Position numbers and translations under genes: made by a program. The notes beneath the pieces are model-generated. The model made no database searches, had not been told where the DNA came from, and was given only the letters and a program-made list of their open reading frames with translations. Positions 25,223 through 33,047 of a DNA stretch of 40,964 nucleotides are shown in pieces (position 1 is the first letter of the stretch; every line of letters starts with the position of its first letter). This DNA is from CAZKEW01 sp964558915 (GTDB lineage Bacteria > Acidobacteriota > Aminicenantia > Aminicenantales > UBA8522): contig CAZLFV010000013.1 in NCBI GenBank assembly GCA_964558915.1, positions 1 through 40,964 on the forward strand, read 5' to 3'.

Positions 25223-25251
25223 TTGCGGGGGGAGCTATACCCGCATATAAT
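25223..25251 (+). promoter_or_regulatory. Promoter for the amidohydrolase gene
   Basis: Perfect TATAAT at 25246-25251, 17 bases after TTGCGG (25223-25228, 3 of 6). It is divergent to the promoter of the barrel gene; the two -35 boxes are about 30 bases apart, so one regulator could act on both. Confidence 0.42.
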
Positions 25252-25274
25252 TCCTCCCTTGAATTCAAGAAAGG

Positions 25275-27023
25275 ATGAAGGCCATGAAAAAACGTGCTTT
25301 TCTTCGTCGTGTTTTCGATCCGCTCATTTTTCTTTCTATTTCGGTTTTATTTTTGTCCTGCGCCAGGGGCCGGAAGCCCGCAGTTCCCGCAGACCTGATC
25401 CTGGAAAACGGAGCGGTTTACACTGTCGCTTCTTCGCAGCCGTGGGCGGAGGCTGTGGCGATTGCCGGAGGGAAGATTATTTATGTCGGAGACGATTCCG
25501 GGACAGCCAGGCTCAAGACGCCAGCCACTCAGGTGGTTGATCTTGCGGGCAAAATGCTCTTGCCCGGGTTTCACGATTCCCATGTCCATCCCGTTACCGG
25601 AGGCGTCGAGCTTGGGCAGTGCAACCTGAACGACCTTAACACAAAGGAAGAAATTTTTGCTGTGGTCAAGAAATATGCTGCTGAGCATCCGGAGAAGGAA
25701 TGGGTCGAAGGCGGCGGCTGGGCCTTGCCCGTTTTTCCGGAGGCCAACCCAACCAAAGAGGAGCTGGATAAGCTCGTTCCTGACCGGCCGGCCTATCTGA
25801 CAGCGGCAGACGGCCATTCGGCCTGGGTCAATTCGTGCGCCCTGGAGATGGCGGGCATCACGGTAAAAACCCCGGATCCCAAGGGCGGACACATCGAGCG
25901 TCAGGCCCGAACGGGTCAGCCGTCGGGGACGCTGCGGGAGGCGGCGAAAGCGCTTGTCTCACGGCTCATTCCTGAAACGACTGCCGAGGAATATTTGGCC
26001 GGTCTCGAAGCGGCGCTGGCACTGGCCAATCGTTTCGGCATCACCTCAATCCTGGAGGCAGACGCGGATGAAAAGATCCTTGATACCTATGCCGACCTCG
26101 ACCGCCGCGGCCAACTGACTGCGCGCGTCCTGGCATCCGTCGATGTCGACCTGGACAAGGGGCTTGATCAAATCCCGGGACTGATTCAAACGCGGGAGAA
26201 ATACAAAGGCCGTTATTTGCGCGCAGAAGACGCCAAAATTTATGTGGACGGCGTAATCGAGTCTCACACGGCCGCCCTCCTCGAGCCGTACCTCGACAGG
26301 CCCGGCGACCGAGGGGTACCTCTCATTGAAGCCGAGGCTTTGAATCGGCTGGCCACGGCGATCGACAAGGCCGGGTTTCAGATTCATATCCACGCCATCG
26401 GCGACCGCGCCATCCGTATGTCTCTTGATGCCATTGAAGCCGCCCAAAAGGAGAATGGGCGGAGAGACGCACGGCATCACATTGCCCACCTGGAATTGAT
26501 CGACCCGAGTGACATCCCGCGATTTGCACGCTTAGGGGTCGTTGCTAATTTTCAATCCTTTTGGGCCTATCCAGATCTTTATATTACCAAACTCACTGAG
26601 CCGATCCTCGGGCCGGAACGCTCGCGCTGGCTCTATCCCATCGGCAGTGTGGTCAAAAGCGGAGGGACGATCGCCGGCGGCAGCGACTGGTCGATGTCCT
26701 CCATAAACCCGCTTGATGCTATTCAGATCGCGGTGACGAGAACGGCTCTCGAGGACACGGCTGGAGCGGGCTGGTTGCCTGATGAACTCGTCGACCTTCC
26801 GACTATGATTGCAGCCTATACTATCAATGGCGCCTATCTTAGCCATCAGGAAAAAATAACCGGGTCCATTGAGGTCGGAAAGGCCGCGGACCTTATCGTT
26901 CTGGAGAAAAACCTCTTTGAGATTCCGGCCAACCAGATTCATAAGGTGAAGGTTGTGCTGACCCTCCTCGACGGGAAAGAAATCTCGGGGACGCTCCCCC
27001 TTAAAGAGCTCAAGATTAGCTGA
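25275..27023 (+). CDS. Metal-dependent amidohydrolase (amidohydrolase_3/YtcJ-like), lipoprotein
   Basis: 582 residues. A signal with a lipobox (FLSC, Cys30) suggests an anchored envelope protein. The amidohydrolase fold is clear: N-terminal beta-sandwich ILENGAVYTVASSQPWAEAV, metal-binding GFHDSHVHPV (about 97-106), HIHAIGDRAIR near 373, HHIAHLELID near 400 and GGSDWSMSSINPL near 474, ending with the sandwich motif GSIEVGKAADLIVLEKNL. This branch (YtcJ, N-substituted formamide deformylase-like) hydrolyses amides of uncertain identity. ATG at 25275 or 25284 both fit; AAGGATGAAGG is the ribosome region. The TGA stop is followed in the same frame by 52 more codons (see the entry at 27054). Confidence 0.88.
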   Translation: MKAMKKRAFLRRVFDPLIFLSISVLFLSCARGRKPAVPADLILENGAVYTVASSQPWAEAVAIAGGKIIYVGDDSGTARLKTPATQVVDLAGKMLLPGFHDSHVHPVTGGVELGQCNLNDLNTKEEIFAVVKKYAAEHPEKEWVEGGGWALPVFPEANPTKEELDKLVPDRPAYLTAADGHSAWVNSCALEMAGITVKTPDPKGGHIERQARTGQPSGTLREAAKALVSRLIPETTAEEYLAGLEAALALANRFGITSILEADADEKILDTYADLDRRGQLTARVLASVDVDLDKGLDQIPGLIQTREKYKGRYLRAEDAKIYVDGVIESHTAALLEPYLDRPGDRGVPLIEAEALNRLATAIDKAGFQIHIHAIGDRAIRMSLDAIEAAQKENGRRDARHHIAHLELIDPSDIPRFARLGVVANFQSFWAYPDLYITKLTEPILGPERSRWLYPIGSVVKSGGTIAGGSDWSMSSINPLDAIQIAVTRTALEDTAGAGWLPDELVDLPTMIAAYTINGAYLSHQEKITGSIEVGKAADLIVLEKNLFEIPANQIHKVKVVLTLLDGKEISGTLPLKELKIS

Positions 27024-27053
27024 TATCATGACAGGGTTGTTCCTCGCATCCCT

Positions 27054-27179
27054 ATGCCCATACTTGAAGGCAACGTGAGAGTTTACGGCGTGACGAGGGT
27101 GGCCATCGGTGCCTTCTTCATCCTCATCACTTTCTTTTTCCTGGTCAACACGCTCATCGAGAAGCCAGCGCAGGCCTGA
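27054..27179 (+). other. Short ORF with one TM-like segment, possible gene remnant
   Basis: 41 codons from ATG 27054. The sequence holds one strong hydrophobic helix (VAIGAFFILITFFFLVNTLI) between short polar ends and looks like the last helix of a larger membrane protein. There is no clear ribosome site. It is in the same frame as the amidohydrolase stop (27021-27023), with no stop between them, so it might be a decayed tail, a chance frame, or a read-through extension. I prefer remnant or chance. It occupies most of the 231-base gap between the two convergent genes. Confidence 0.25.
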
Positions 27180-27254
27180 GCGTCCATTCTCTGCATGCTC
27201 TCAGGGTTGCCCTTTTAGTTTTGTTTCAGGAAAAAACGCTCTGCTCAATGAGGT

Positions 27255-27710
27255 TCAGTTACCGAACTTATGCGGCAGCTTCCACAAAGAATAGTATCCG
27301 ATGATCGCCTTCTCGTCTGCCGCTCTAATCTGTTTCAGCCCCGGCGCTCCGCCTTTGAAACCCAATTCTGCGAGAGAAAGCTTCTCGTCGTAAACGAACG
27401 TTTCTGTAACGCCTTTGTATTCCAACGTAATGATATTTCCTTTGGCCGACCAGTGCCCCGTTGTTTTCTCTGATTCGCGTTTCTCGTACTCTCCAGGAGC
27501 CCAGGTCGACATGATGATTTCAGCGGCACCACCCTCTTTCAGGGTCAGGATTACATTCCATTCCGATTCTGAAACACTGGCGTAGGATCCCTCCAGAGAA
27601 GCCTGTGTTGTCTTGACGCAAGAAGTTGAAAAGAACGCCCAGATAAAAAGAACCACAAGCAGAGCCGGTCTCGACAGGTAAGACTTTTTGCTTTTCATCT
27701 TATTTCCCAT
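27255..27710 (-). CDS. Small lipoprotein, function unknown
   Basis: 151 residues with a lipoprotein signal (FIWAFFSTSC, Cys31). The mature part looks like a small all-beta, lipocalin- or META-like domain: LEGSYASVSESEWNVILTLK, then a GHWSAKGNIITLEYKGV stretch that is typical of proteins that test how a value differs from a reference curve (copper-resistance NlpE-like or DUF-type barrels); no firm family. It starts 3 bases after the CocE gene's stop on the same strand with GAGGA 8 bases upstream of ATG 27710, so it is probably the second gene of that transcript. An alternative ATG lies at 27698. Confidence 0.7.
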   Translation of the reverse strand: MGNKMKSKKSYLSRPALLVVLFIWAFFSTSCVKTTQASLEGSYASVSESEWNVILTLKEGGAAEIIMSTWAPGEYEKRESEKTTGHWSAKGNIITLEYKGVTETFVYDEKLSLAELGFKGGAPGLKQIRAADEKAIIGYYSLWKLPHKFGN

Positions 27711-27713
27711 TGG

Positions 27714-29729
27714 CTATTTCCTCAGCGTCCGTCTCAAAAAGAGAAAAAGCAGGATGACAAAGATGATTATGCCTATGATTATCAGAATTGTTGAAAAGAT
27801 CACCGTCCTGGCCGTTTCTTCCTGGCTCTCTTTTGGGATGACGGGAAGCTCGATATAAGAGGCCGCTTTCCCATTCCGATAAACCGAGACCGTGGGGGCA
27901 GGGGATGGCTCCGGGGTTTCGAAGTTTGGCTGGTCAGCGCCCGTTATGGCAACCCGAATACGGTGGCCGGCGTTAAAAATATTGGAAGTCGGGTGGAGGT
28001 CAAAAACGAGCTCAACCGGCTGGCCAGCAGGAAGCGGCTCCACATCCTCGGCGAAGCTGCGATGGTAGGGGAGATTCATATAATTGTAAGGTGCCTGGCT
28101 GAGCTTGCGGTGAGAGGCGCGCAGGACTCCTTCAGTGATATAGTGGGAATAACCGCTCTCGTCGACTTCTTCGAGGTAGGCAAAAAAATCGCCGTCTTCA
28201 GCCGTCGAGCTCACCCAGAGGTGGACAACAGGATGGCCGGTGACCTCGATATCTGCTTTCAACGGAGCCGTGGTGTAGGTGAGCGCTTTAACGTCGTTCG
28301 CAGCCATATCCTCATACTTAAATCCACCGCCGCGGCCGTTGTGCCAGCGCGTCGATGTTCCCGATGAGGTCGTATAATCCACGACATAATCGTCTCGGCC
28401 CGAGTCCTCCTGCGGTGGCTTTTCCTGGAGCGTCCCGTCATTGGCCGAGCTGATGCTTCCGGAAAGACCGGCCTGGAAGTAAAACCGCGTCGGTTTCTGT
28501 TCGGGGAGAGGCCACTGCCGTGCAAATTTCCAGGCTTGGCCCTCGGGCGCTCCCATGGTGAAGTAGTAGACCGGGGGCTCGGACATGATGCCGTTGTCGA
28601 TCCCCTTGAGCCAGTAGTCGAACCAGCGGAGCTGCTCTGCTCCACAGTCGAACTGAGGGACAAATCCAACAAGTGACTGCATCGACTCTTTCCACCCCTT
28701 GGCGGAATCATGGCTGTGGGACCAGGGAGTGATGATGATTTTTTGGGGATTGCTAAGATTATTGAACCAGGTGACCGCATCCCTCGGCCACATATCAAAC
28801 CATCCCGAGACATGATAGATGGCGATCCTCGCGCTGTTTTCCTGAATGCCCTTCAAGTAGGCATGAGGGCTCCATTCCATGTTCTGCCGAAGCGTTGTCC
28901 TGGGGACGATATCGTCTCGATACTTTGCCTGGACCGCCTCCTCATAGGAGTACCTATTTTTCTCGTGCTCTTTGAGCGCTTCGGCTAATAATTTGGATTC
29001 GGGATCGTCGTCGACAGGCACGGCCGGAGCAACCGTATTCACCGTCTTAACAAGGTTGCTCCAGTCCCTGATGAAGTCGTCCTGAAAAACGCCTCCGGGA
29101 AAGCTAAAGGAATAGACGTCGAACATGGCCATATCGGGCATGATGGCGACAAGATGAGGAGGGGCCGTGCTGGCGGCCATGTACTGGGTCATACCCTGGT
29201 AGGAGACGCCAAACATGCCGATTTTTCCGCTGCACCAGGGCTGGGCGGCAAACCATTCAGTGATATCATATGCGTCTGCGGCTTCGTTGGGAGAGAAGGC
29301 TCCCGGGGAAAACCCGAAAGAGGCACCACACCCCCGCAGATCCACAGACGCGACGATATACCCGTGCTTGAGAAGTGTTGGCAGCCAGGACATCTGTTCG
29401 AGAGCTGTGATCAATTTTCCGTTGGGAAGTCTGGCCGCCCGCCGGTATGGGGTCAGCGTCCAGATGAGAGGCAGCGACTCAGAAACAGGCGTTCCGTTGC
29501 GGGTTGGTCGAAAAATATCCACAGCCAGCCTGGTTCCATCCCTTACGGGAACATATTGAGATCTGCGGACCCATCCGTCATACAAGGGCTTGGAATAGCC
29601 CTCGTATTTTCCCGGGCTCGAGATTTTCTTTTCGGCCGCTGTATTTTGCTCTCCCCTCAGGAAAAAAATCGAGGCCGCCGCAAAAATTAAAACCAGGCCG
29701 AATGCACTGATACGATATCCTTTGCTCAT
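27714..29729 (-). CDS. CocE/NonD family hydrolase (Xaa-Pro dipeptidyl-peptidase-like), membrane anchored
   Basis: 671 residues. An N-terminal hydrophobic segment (about 8-24) exports the protein. The X-Pro dipeptidyl-peptidase S15 domain follows: VPVRDGTRLAVDIFRP (about 58-73), nucleophile Ser in GMFGVSYQGMTQY near 170, and a WSHSHD stretch near 336 containing the probable catalytic His. The C-terminal jelly-roll domain (LKADIEVTGHPVVHLWVSS) is the family's usual one. Unusually there is a second TM helix at the very end (FSTILIIIGIIIFVILLFLF) followed by RRTLRK, so both ends are in the membrane. Start ATG 29729 has AAGGAG 11 bases upstream. It probably removes dipeptides or hydrolyses esters in the periplasm. 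Confidence 0.88.
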   Translation of the reverse strand: MSKGYRISAFGLVLIFAAASIFFLRGEQNTAAEKKISSPGKYEGYSKPLYDGWVRRSQYVPVRDGTRLAVDIFRPTRNGTPVSESLPLIWTLTPYRRAARLPNGKLITALEQMSWLPTLLKHGYIVASVDLRGCGASFGFSPGAFSPNEAADAYDITEWFAAQPWCSGKIGMFGVSYQGMTQYMAASTAPPHLVAIMPDMAMFDVYSFSFPGGVFQDDFIRDWSNLVKTVNTVAPAVPVDDDPESKLLAEALKEHEKNRYSYEEAVQAKYRDDIVPRTTLRQNMEWSPHAYLKGIQENSARIAIYHVSGWFDMWPRDAVTWFNNLSNPQKIIITPWSHSHDSAKGWKESMQSLVGFVPQFDCGAEQLRWFDYWLKGIDNGIMSEPPVYYFTMGAPEGQAWKFARQWPLPEQKPTRFYFQAGLSGSISSANDGTLQEKPPQEDSGRDDYVVDYTTSSGTSTRWHNGRGGGFKYEDMAANDVKALTYTTAPLKADIEVTGHPVVHLWVSSTAEDGDFFAYLEEVDESGYSHYITEGVLRASHRKLSQAPYNYMNLPYHRSFAEDVEPLPAGQPVELVFDLHPTSNIFNAGHRIRVAITGADQPNFETPEPSPAPTVSVYRNGKAASYIELPVIPKESQEETARTVIFSTILIIIGIIIFVILLFLFLRRTLRK

Positions 29730-29767
29730 TGTGCGCTCATCTCCTTTTTCAGACAAGCCTCAACGAA

Positions 29768-29796
29768 TATTTACCAAATCTCGCGGCTCAAATCAA
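29768..29796 (-). promoter_or_regulatory. Candidate promoter for the CocE hydrolase gene
   Basis: On the complementary strand TTGATT (29791-29796), 17-base spacer, TAAATA (29768-29773). The -10 box is weak; position about 32 bases before the ATG fits. Confidence 0.4.
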
Positions 29797-29809
29797 TTCC
29801 TGAGGCGGT

Positions 29810-29838
29810 TTGACTTCTTCCCGGCATTCCCATAGACT
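29810..29838 (+). promoter_or_regulatory. Candidate promoter for the exported Dabb-like protein gene
   Basis: TTGACT (29810-29815), exact 17-base spacer, TAGACT (29833-29838, 4 of 6). It points away from the CocE promoter and leaves a leader of about 104 bases before ATG 29949. Confidence 0.45.
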
Positions 29839-29948
29839 TCTTCTCAAATACGTTCGGGGAATATAGGCAGCCGCAAGAATACTCTATTAGGCATTGAGGC
29901 ATGAGCGGCGGCATGCTTCCCCGCTTTCTCATAAAAAAGGAGGGAATC

Positions 29949-30719
29949 ATGAGAAACAAAACGACGGTCTTTTTGGTGGTGGCGTTTGGCCTGGGGCTTT
30001 TTGTTATGGCTGGGCCGGCCTTAGGCCAGGAACAAAAATCACAGCTCTATTTTGTTGTCGAAATCCACGTGAAACCCGCCATGGTGGCGAAGTACGAAGC
30101 TGTGGTCAAAAAAGAAATCGAGCTGAACTATCCGCTTCCTTTTGAAACGTACGGCACGGATGATTATATCTATTACGCCCTGTTTCCGATTGAGAACTAC
30201 GCGGGAATCGATCATATTAACAAAGCCGATGCAGAATGGATGGCCAAAATCGGGAAAGAATTTGACGCTCTGATGAAGAGCGCCGAGGGGACTATAGATT
30301 ATTACAAGTATGGGGTCATTCACTTAGCACCCGAGCTTTCTTATGCCCCGAAAAAGCCTCGCTTCAAGCCCGAGGAAATGAAATTCATCTACTGGTATTT
30401 CGTCTACCTGGAATTCGGCAAGGAAAAGGAGTTTGAGGATCTCTGCAAGCAATATGTTGACCTTTACAAGAGTAAGGGTGTCTCGACGGGGTGGAACACC
30501 TTTGTCGCCGAAATGGGAGTGGAACTTCCTCTCTATGTGTTTTCGATGAGCGGGAAGAGCCCGGCTGAATTCTTCACGGAAGATGAGAAGCAAATGAAGA
30601 AATTCGACAAGGAGAAAATGGGGGAAATGGATAAAAAGTGGGACTCCCTTATAAGGAAAGTCGAATCCAAGATGGGCGGCCCGCGGCCCGAACTCTCCAA
30701 TATAACGAAAGCCAAATAG
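29949..30719 (+). CDS. Exported protein with two tandem ferredoxin-like (Dabb/NIPSNAP-type) domains
   Basis: 256 residues with a signal peptide cleaved after PALGQ (about 26). Two similar halves follow: QLYFVVEIHVKPAMVAKYEA (about 32-51) to about 128, and FIYWYFVYLEFGKEKEFEDL (about 143-162) to about 240, each with the beta-alpha-beta pattern of dimeric alpha-beta-barrel proteins. No catalytic residues are evident. Start ATG 29949 follows AAGGAGG by 6 bases; upstream in-frame ATGs would precede the signal. The gene has its own promoter and is followed by a hairpin shared with the convergent neighbour. Family assignment is by fold pattern only. Confidence 0.65.
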   Translation: MRNKTTVFLVVAFGLGLFVMAGPALGQEQKSQLYFVVEIHVKPAMVAKYEAVVKKEIELNYPLPFETYGTDDYIYYALFPIENYAGIDHINKADAEWMAKIGKEFDALMKSAEGTIDYYKYGVIHLAPELSYAPKKPRFKPEEMKFIYWYFVYLEFGKEKEFEDLCKQYVDLYKSKGVSTGWNTFVAEMGVELPLYVFSMSGKSPAEFFTEDEKQMKKFDKEKMGEMDKKWDSLIRKVESKMGGPRPELSNITKAK

Positions 30720-30768
30720 GTAGCGAAATCAAATCAGCTAGCAAATAGCAGGAGGTTCTCAGCAAGAA

Positions 30769-30782
30769 GCACCCTCGGGTGC
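30769..30782. terminator. Candidate bidirectional terminator hairpin between convergent genes
   Basis: GCACC and GGTGC form a 5-bp stem around a CTCG tetraloop, directly next to the stop codon of the minus-strand gene and 50 bases after the plus-strand gene. On the + strand it is followed by CTATTTC, on the - strand by TTCTTGC, so the T-tracts are modest. Confidence 0.42.
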
Positions 30783-31352
30783 CTATTTCATCGACTCCCG
30801 CATTTTTGTCTCTGCTTCGGGTGTCCAGTAGCCGCAGTCGAGCTCCATAAAGACGGAAGTATAGGGGAGGGTCAGGCTCGACTTGATCATAAGGATGCGG
30901 AACGTCTTCGCGACCTGGTCAAGGCGGGCAATCAGGTCTTCGTGGGGGACGGGCGTGACTGCGCGTCCCGTGAGCATCGTTCCGAGTCTCGCCCGGCAAC
31001 CTTCGATCCCGGGAGCCAGGTCCTCTGTCACATAGGCGAGTTCTTTATCGAGATAGATCCGCGGACGGACGTGTTTGCTCCCATCAACCGCTTTAAGGAC
31101 TTTCTCTAAAACCGCGAAGTGGTCCTCCCCGGCGACGACAAGATCAATCCCGGGGCTGACCTGGCTGGGATAGGCGGAGTCGACAACGACGATCCAGTTG
31201 CGGTGGCCGAGAGCAGGCAACGCCTGGTTGAGCTTCTCCTCCCAAGAAATTGCGCTTTCTTTTCCTTCCTTCTCGGCTGGCTCACACGCTGTGAGGAAGA
31301 AGGCTAATAAAGCCAGGATCACAACTGTAAATGCGCTTTGTTTTCCCAACAT
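30783..31352 (-). CDS. RbsD/FucU-like domain lipoprotein
   Basis: 189 residues with a lipobox (FFLTAC, Cys23). The mature part resembles the sugar mutarotases RbsD/FucU: LGHRNWIVVVDSAYPSQ with His50 and Asp58 at the same eight-residue spacing as His20 and Asp28 of RbsD, and a C-terminal LPYTSVFMELDCGYW that matches the terminal tyrosine motif of that family. RbsD and FucU are cytoplasmic; here the signal would place the domain in the envelope. Function is therefore unclear, perhaps sugar binding. It is preceded by a 29-codon ORF on the same strand and a good promoter. SD is only GAGG, 7 bases before ATG. Confidence 0.65.
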   Translation of the reverse strand: MLGKQSAFTVVILALLAFFLTACEPAEKEGKESAISWEEKLNQALPALGHRNWIVVVDSAYPSQVSPGIDLVVAGEDHFAVLEKVLKAVDGSKHVRPRIYLDKELAYVTEDLAPGIEGCRARLGTMLTGRAVTPVPHEDLIARLDQVAKTFRILMIKSSLTLPYTSVFMELDCGYWTPEAETKMRESMK

Positions 31353-31385
31353 GGTATTTTCCTCAATAATAGGCGATTGCGGGAA

Positions 31386-31475
31386 CTAACCGACAAGATC
31401 CTTGAGCGCCTTTGAGGCAGTGTAAAGACTCCCGACCCCGGTCAGCTGATAAGCAACCCGCAGTGCTTCAGCCAT
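31386..31475 (-). CDS. 29-residue small protein or leader peptide
   Basis: ATG at 31475 follows a consensus AAGGAGG ribosome site by 6 bases, better than that of the next gene. The peptide begins MAEALRVAYQLTGVG and ends in ALKDLVG; it is largely helical and amphipathic, with no signal. It lies 33 bases upstream of the RbsD-like lipoprotein gene and about 70 bases after a promoter start. It may be a conserved small protein or a leader whose translation sets expression of the downstream gene. Composition is not repetitive. Not recognised. Confidence 0.5.
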   Translation of the reverse strand: MAEALRVAYQLTGVGSLYTASKALKDLVG

Positions 31476-31550
31476 TTTCGACCTCCTTTTTCGTTGAGCA
31501 GATATGGACGTCGGACCTCTTTCTATAAAGCAGGGTTGGCGTCTTCGAGT

Positions 31551-31579
31551 TTTGTATCACAGCGGGCTCTTGAGGTCAA
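31551..31579 (-). promoter_or_regulatory. Promoter for the small ORF and RbsD-like lipoprotein
   Basis: Complementary strand: TTGACC (31574-31579, 5 of 6), 17-base spacer, TACAAA (31551-31556, 4 of 6). Start near 31544, leader about 69 bases to ATG 31475. Confidence 0.5.
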
Positions 31580-31610
31580 TTCTGCCGCAATACATCTCCT
31601 CACAATTTGT

Positions 31611-31619
31611 TGATATAAT
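31611..31619 (+). promoter_or_regulatory. Extended -10 element before the gcvPA-like gene
   Basis: TGATATAATA with a perfect TATAAT at 31614-31619 and an upstream TG; no good -35 box. It is 19 bases from the GTG start, so the transcript leader would be about 13 bases and hold only the AAGGAGG ribosome site (31628-31634). Confidence 0.38.
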
Positions 31620-31638
31620 ACCGGCGAAGGAGGTGGCC

Positions 31639-33033
31639 GTGAAAAAGAAGACGGATTTTGTCCATCCCTACATTCCCAACTCTGTTCCGGCGGTCAAGGA
31701 AAAGATGCTGGCCGAGATCGGTGTGAAAAGCATGGCCGAACTCTATGAAGACATCCCGGAAAAATTGAGGCTGAGAAAAGCCCTGTCGCTACCCGAGCCC
31801 AAGCTCTCCGAGCTGGAACTCAAGCGTCACGTCCAGATGATCCTCGATAGGAACACCTCCTGCGAGGAATTCACGAGCTTCCTCGGCGGCGGCTGCGCCC
31901 ATCATTATGTTCCGGCCATCTGTGATGAGGTCACCCGCCGGTCGGAGTTTCTAACCGCCTACGCCGGCGAACCTTATGAGGACGCCGGCCGGTTTCAGGC
32001 GCTCTTTGAGTATGAGAGCCTGATGGCAGAGCTCCTTGACTTCGACGTAGTCAACGTTCCAACCTATGACTGGGGCCAGGCGGCAAGCACGGCGGTCCGC
32101 ATGGCCGGGCGCATCACCAAACGCACGAAGGTCCTTTTTGCCGATACTCTTTCCCCCGACCGGCTGGCCGTCATGAAGAACTACTGCCATCCGGTCATGG
32201 ACCTCGTCCCTGTTGGCCACGACCCTGGGACAGGTCTGCTCGATCTCGCAGACTTCGTCTCCAAGCTGACCGATGATACGGCCGCCGTCTATTTTGAGAA
32301 TCCCTCCTATCTCGGGTTCATCGAGACGCAAGGCCAGAAGGTCGCCGACCTGGCCCACGCCAAGGGGACGCTCCTCGTCGTCGGCGTCGACCCCATCTCA
32401 CTGGGAGTCCTGAAACCTCCCAGCCACTATGGCGCCGACATGGCCTGCGGCGACATCCAGGGCCTGGGCAACCACATGTATTTCGGCGGTGCCCTGGGCG
32501 GGTTCATCGCCACCCGCGACGAAGAAAAATTCGTCATGGAATATCCCTCCCGCATTTTCGGCATCGCCGAGACCTCGGTCGAAGGAGAATGGGGGTTCGG
32601 CGACGTCGCCTACAGCCGGACCTCGTTCGATAAAAGAGAAAAAGGAAAGGAATTCGTCGGGACAGCGGCCGCCCTTCATGGAATCGGAGCAGCAGTCTAT
32701 CTGTCATTGATGGGACCCCAGGGCATGCGAGACCTGGGCCGGCACACTCTCCAGAAGACCCAATACGGCATGAAAAAACTCGGCGCCATCAGAGGCGTGC
32801 GCATCCGTTTCCGCTCCGCCCCCTTCAAGGAGTTTGTAGTCGATTTCACCCGAACCGAGAAGTCCGTCGCCAAGATCAACAGGTACCTTCTCCGGCACCA
32901 CATTTTTGGGGGGAAAGACTTGTCTCACGAATTTCCCGAGCTCCGCGGCTGCGCGCTGTATTGCATCACGGAAATGGTGACCGGAGCCGATATCGACAAT
33001 CTCGCCGGAGTCCTTAAGGATTATCTGCGGTAG
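31639..33033 (+). CDS. Divergent glycine dehydrogenase (decarboxylating) subunit 1-like protein (GcvPA-like)
   Basis: 464 residues. The N-terminus HPYIPNSVPAVKEKMLAEIG (about 6-25), SFLGGGCAHHYVPAICDEVTR near 80 and FEYESLMAELLDFDVVN near 124 give the GcvPA pattern; the C-terminal GGKDLSHEFPEL also fits. GcvPA is the non-PLP alpha chain of two-subunit P-protein, which decarboxylates glycine and passes the aminomethyl group to lipoyl-H-protein. Several usually invariant stretches differ: where canonical GcvPA reads REQHIRREKATSNICT, this protein reads DKREKGKEFVGTAAALHG (about 331-348). The GTG start at 31639 follows AAGGAGG by 4 bases; an in-frame ATG at 31504 is upstream of the promoter. Coupled to the beta-chain gene 14 bases later. 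Confidence 0.8.
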   Translation: MKKKTDFVHPYIPNSVPAVKEKMLAEIGVKSMAELYEDIPEKLRLRKALSLPEPKLSELELKRHVQMILDRNTSCEEFTSFLGGGCAHHYVPAICDEVTRRSEFLTAYAGEPYEDAGRFQALFEYESLMAELLDFDVVNVPTYDWGQAASTAVRMAGRITKRTKVLFADTLSPDRLAVMKNYCHPVMDLVPVGHDPGTGLLDLADFVSKLTDDTAAVYFENPSYLGFIETQGQKVADLAHAKGTLLVVGVDPISLGVLKPPSHYGADMACGDIQGLGNHMYFGGALGGFIATRDEEKFVMEYPSRIFGIAETSVEGEWGFGDVAYSRTSFDKREKGKEFVGTAAALHGIGAAVYLSLMGPQGMRDLGRHTLQKTQYGMKKLGAIRGVRIRFRSAPFKEFVVDFTRTEKSVAKINRYLLRHHIFGGKDLSHEFPELRGCALYCITEMVTGADIDNLAGVLKDYLR

Positions 33034-33047
33034 AAGGAGGAACGCCG

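Noticed and set aside
27201..27220. AGGG-TTG-CCCT followed by TTTAGTTTTG as terminator of the amidohydrolase gene
   Set aside because: A 4-bp stem is too short to be credible on its own.
31476..31638. Glycine riboswitch upstream of the gcvPA-like gene
   Set aside because: No paired aptamer pattern is visible, and the likely transcript start near 31626 leaves almost no leader.
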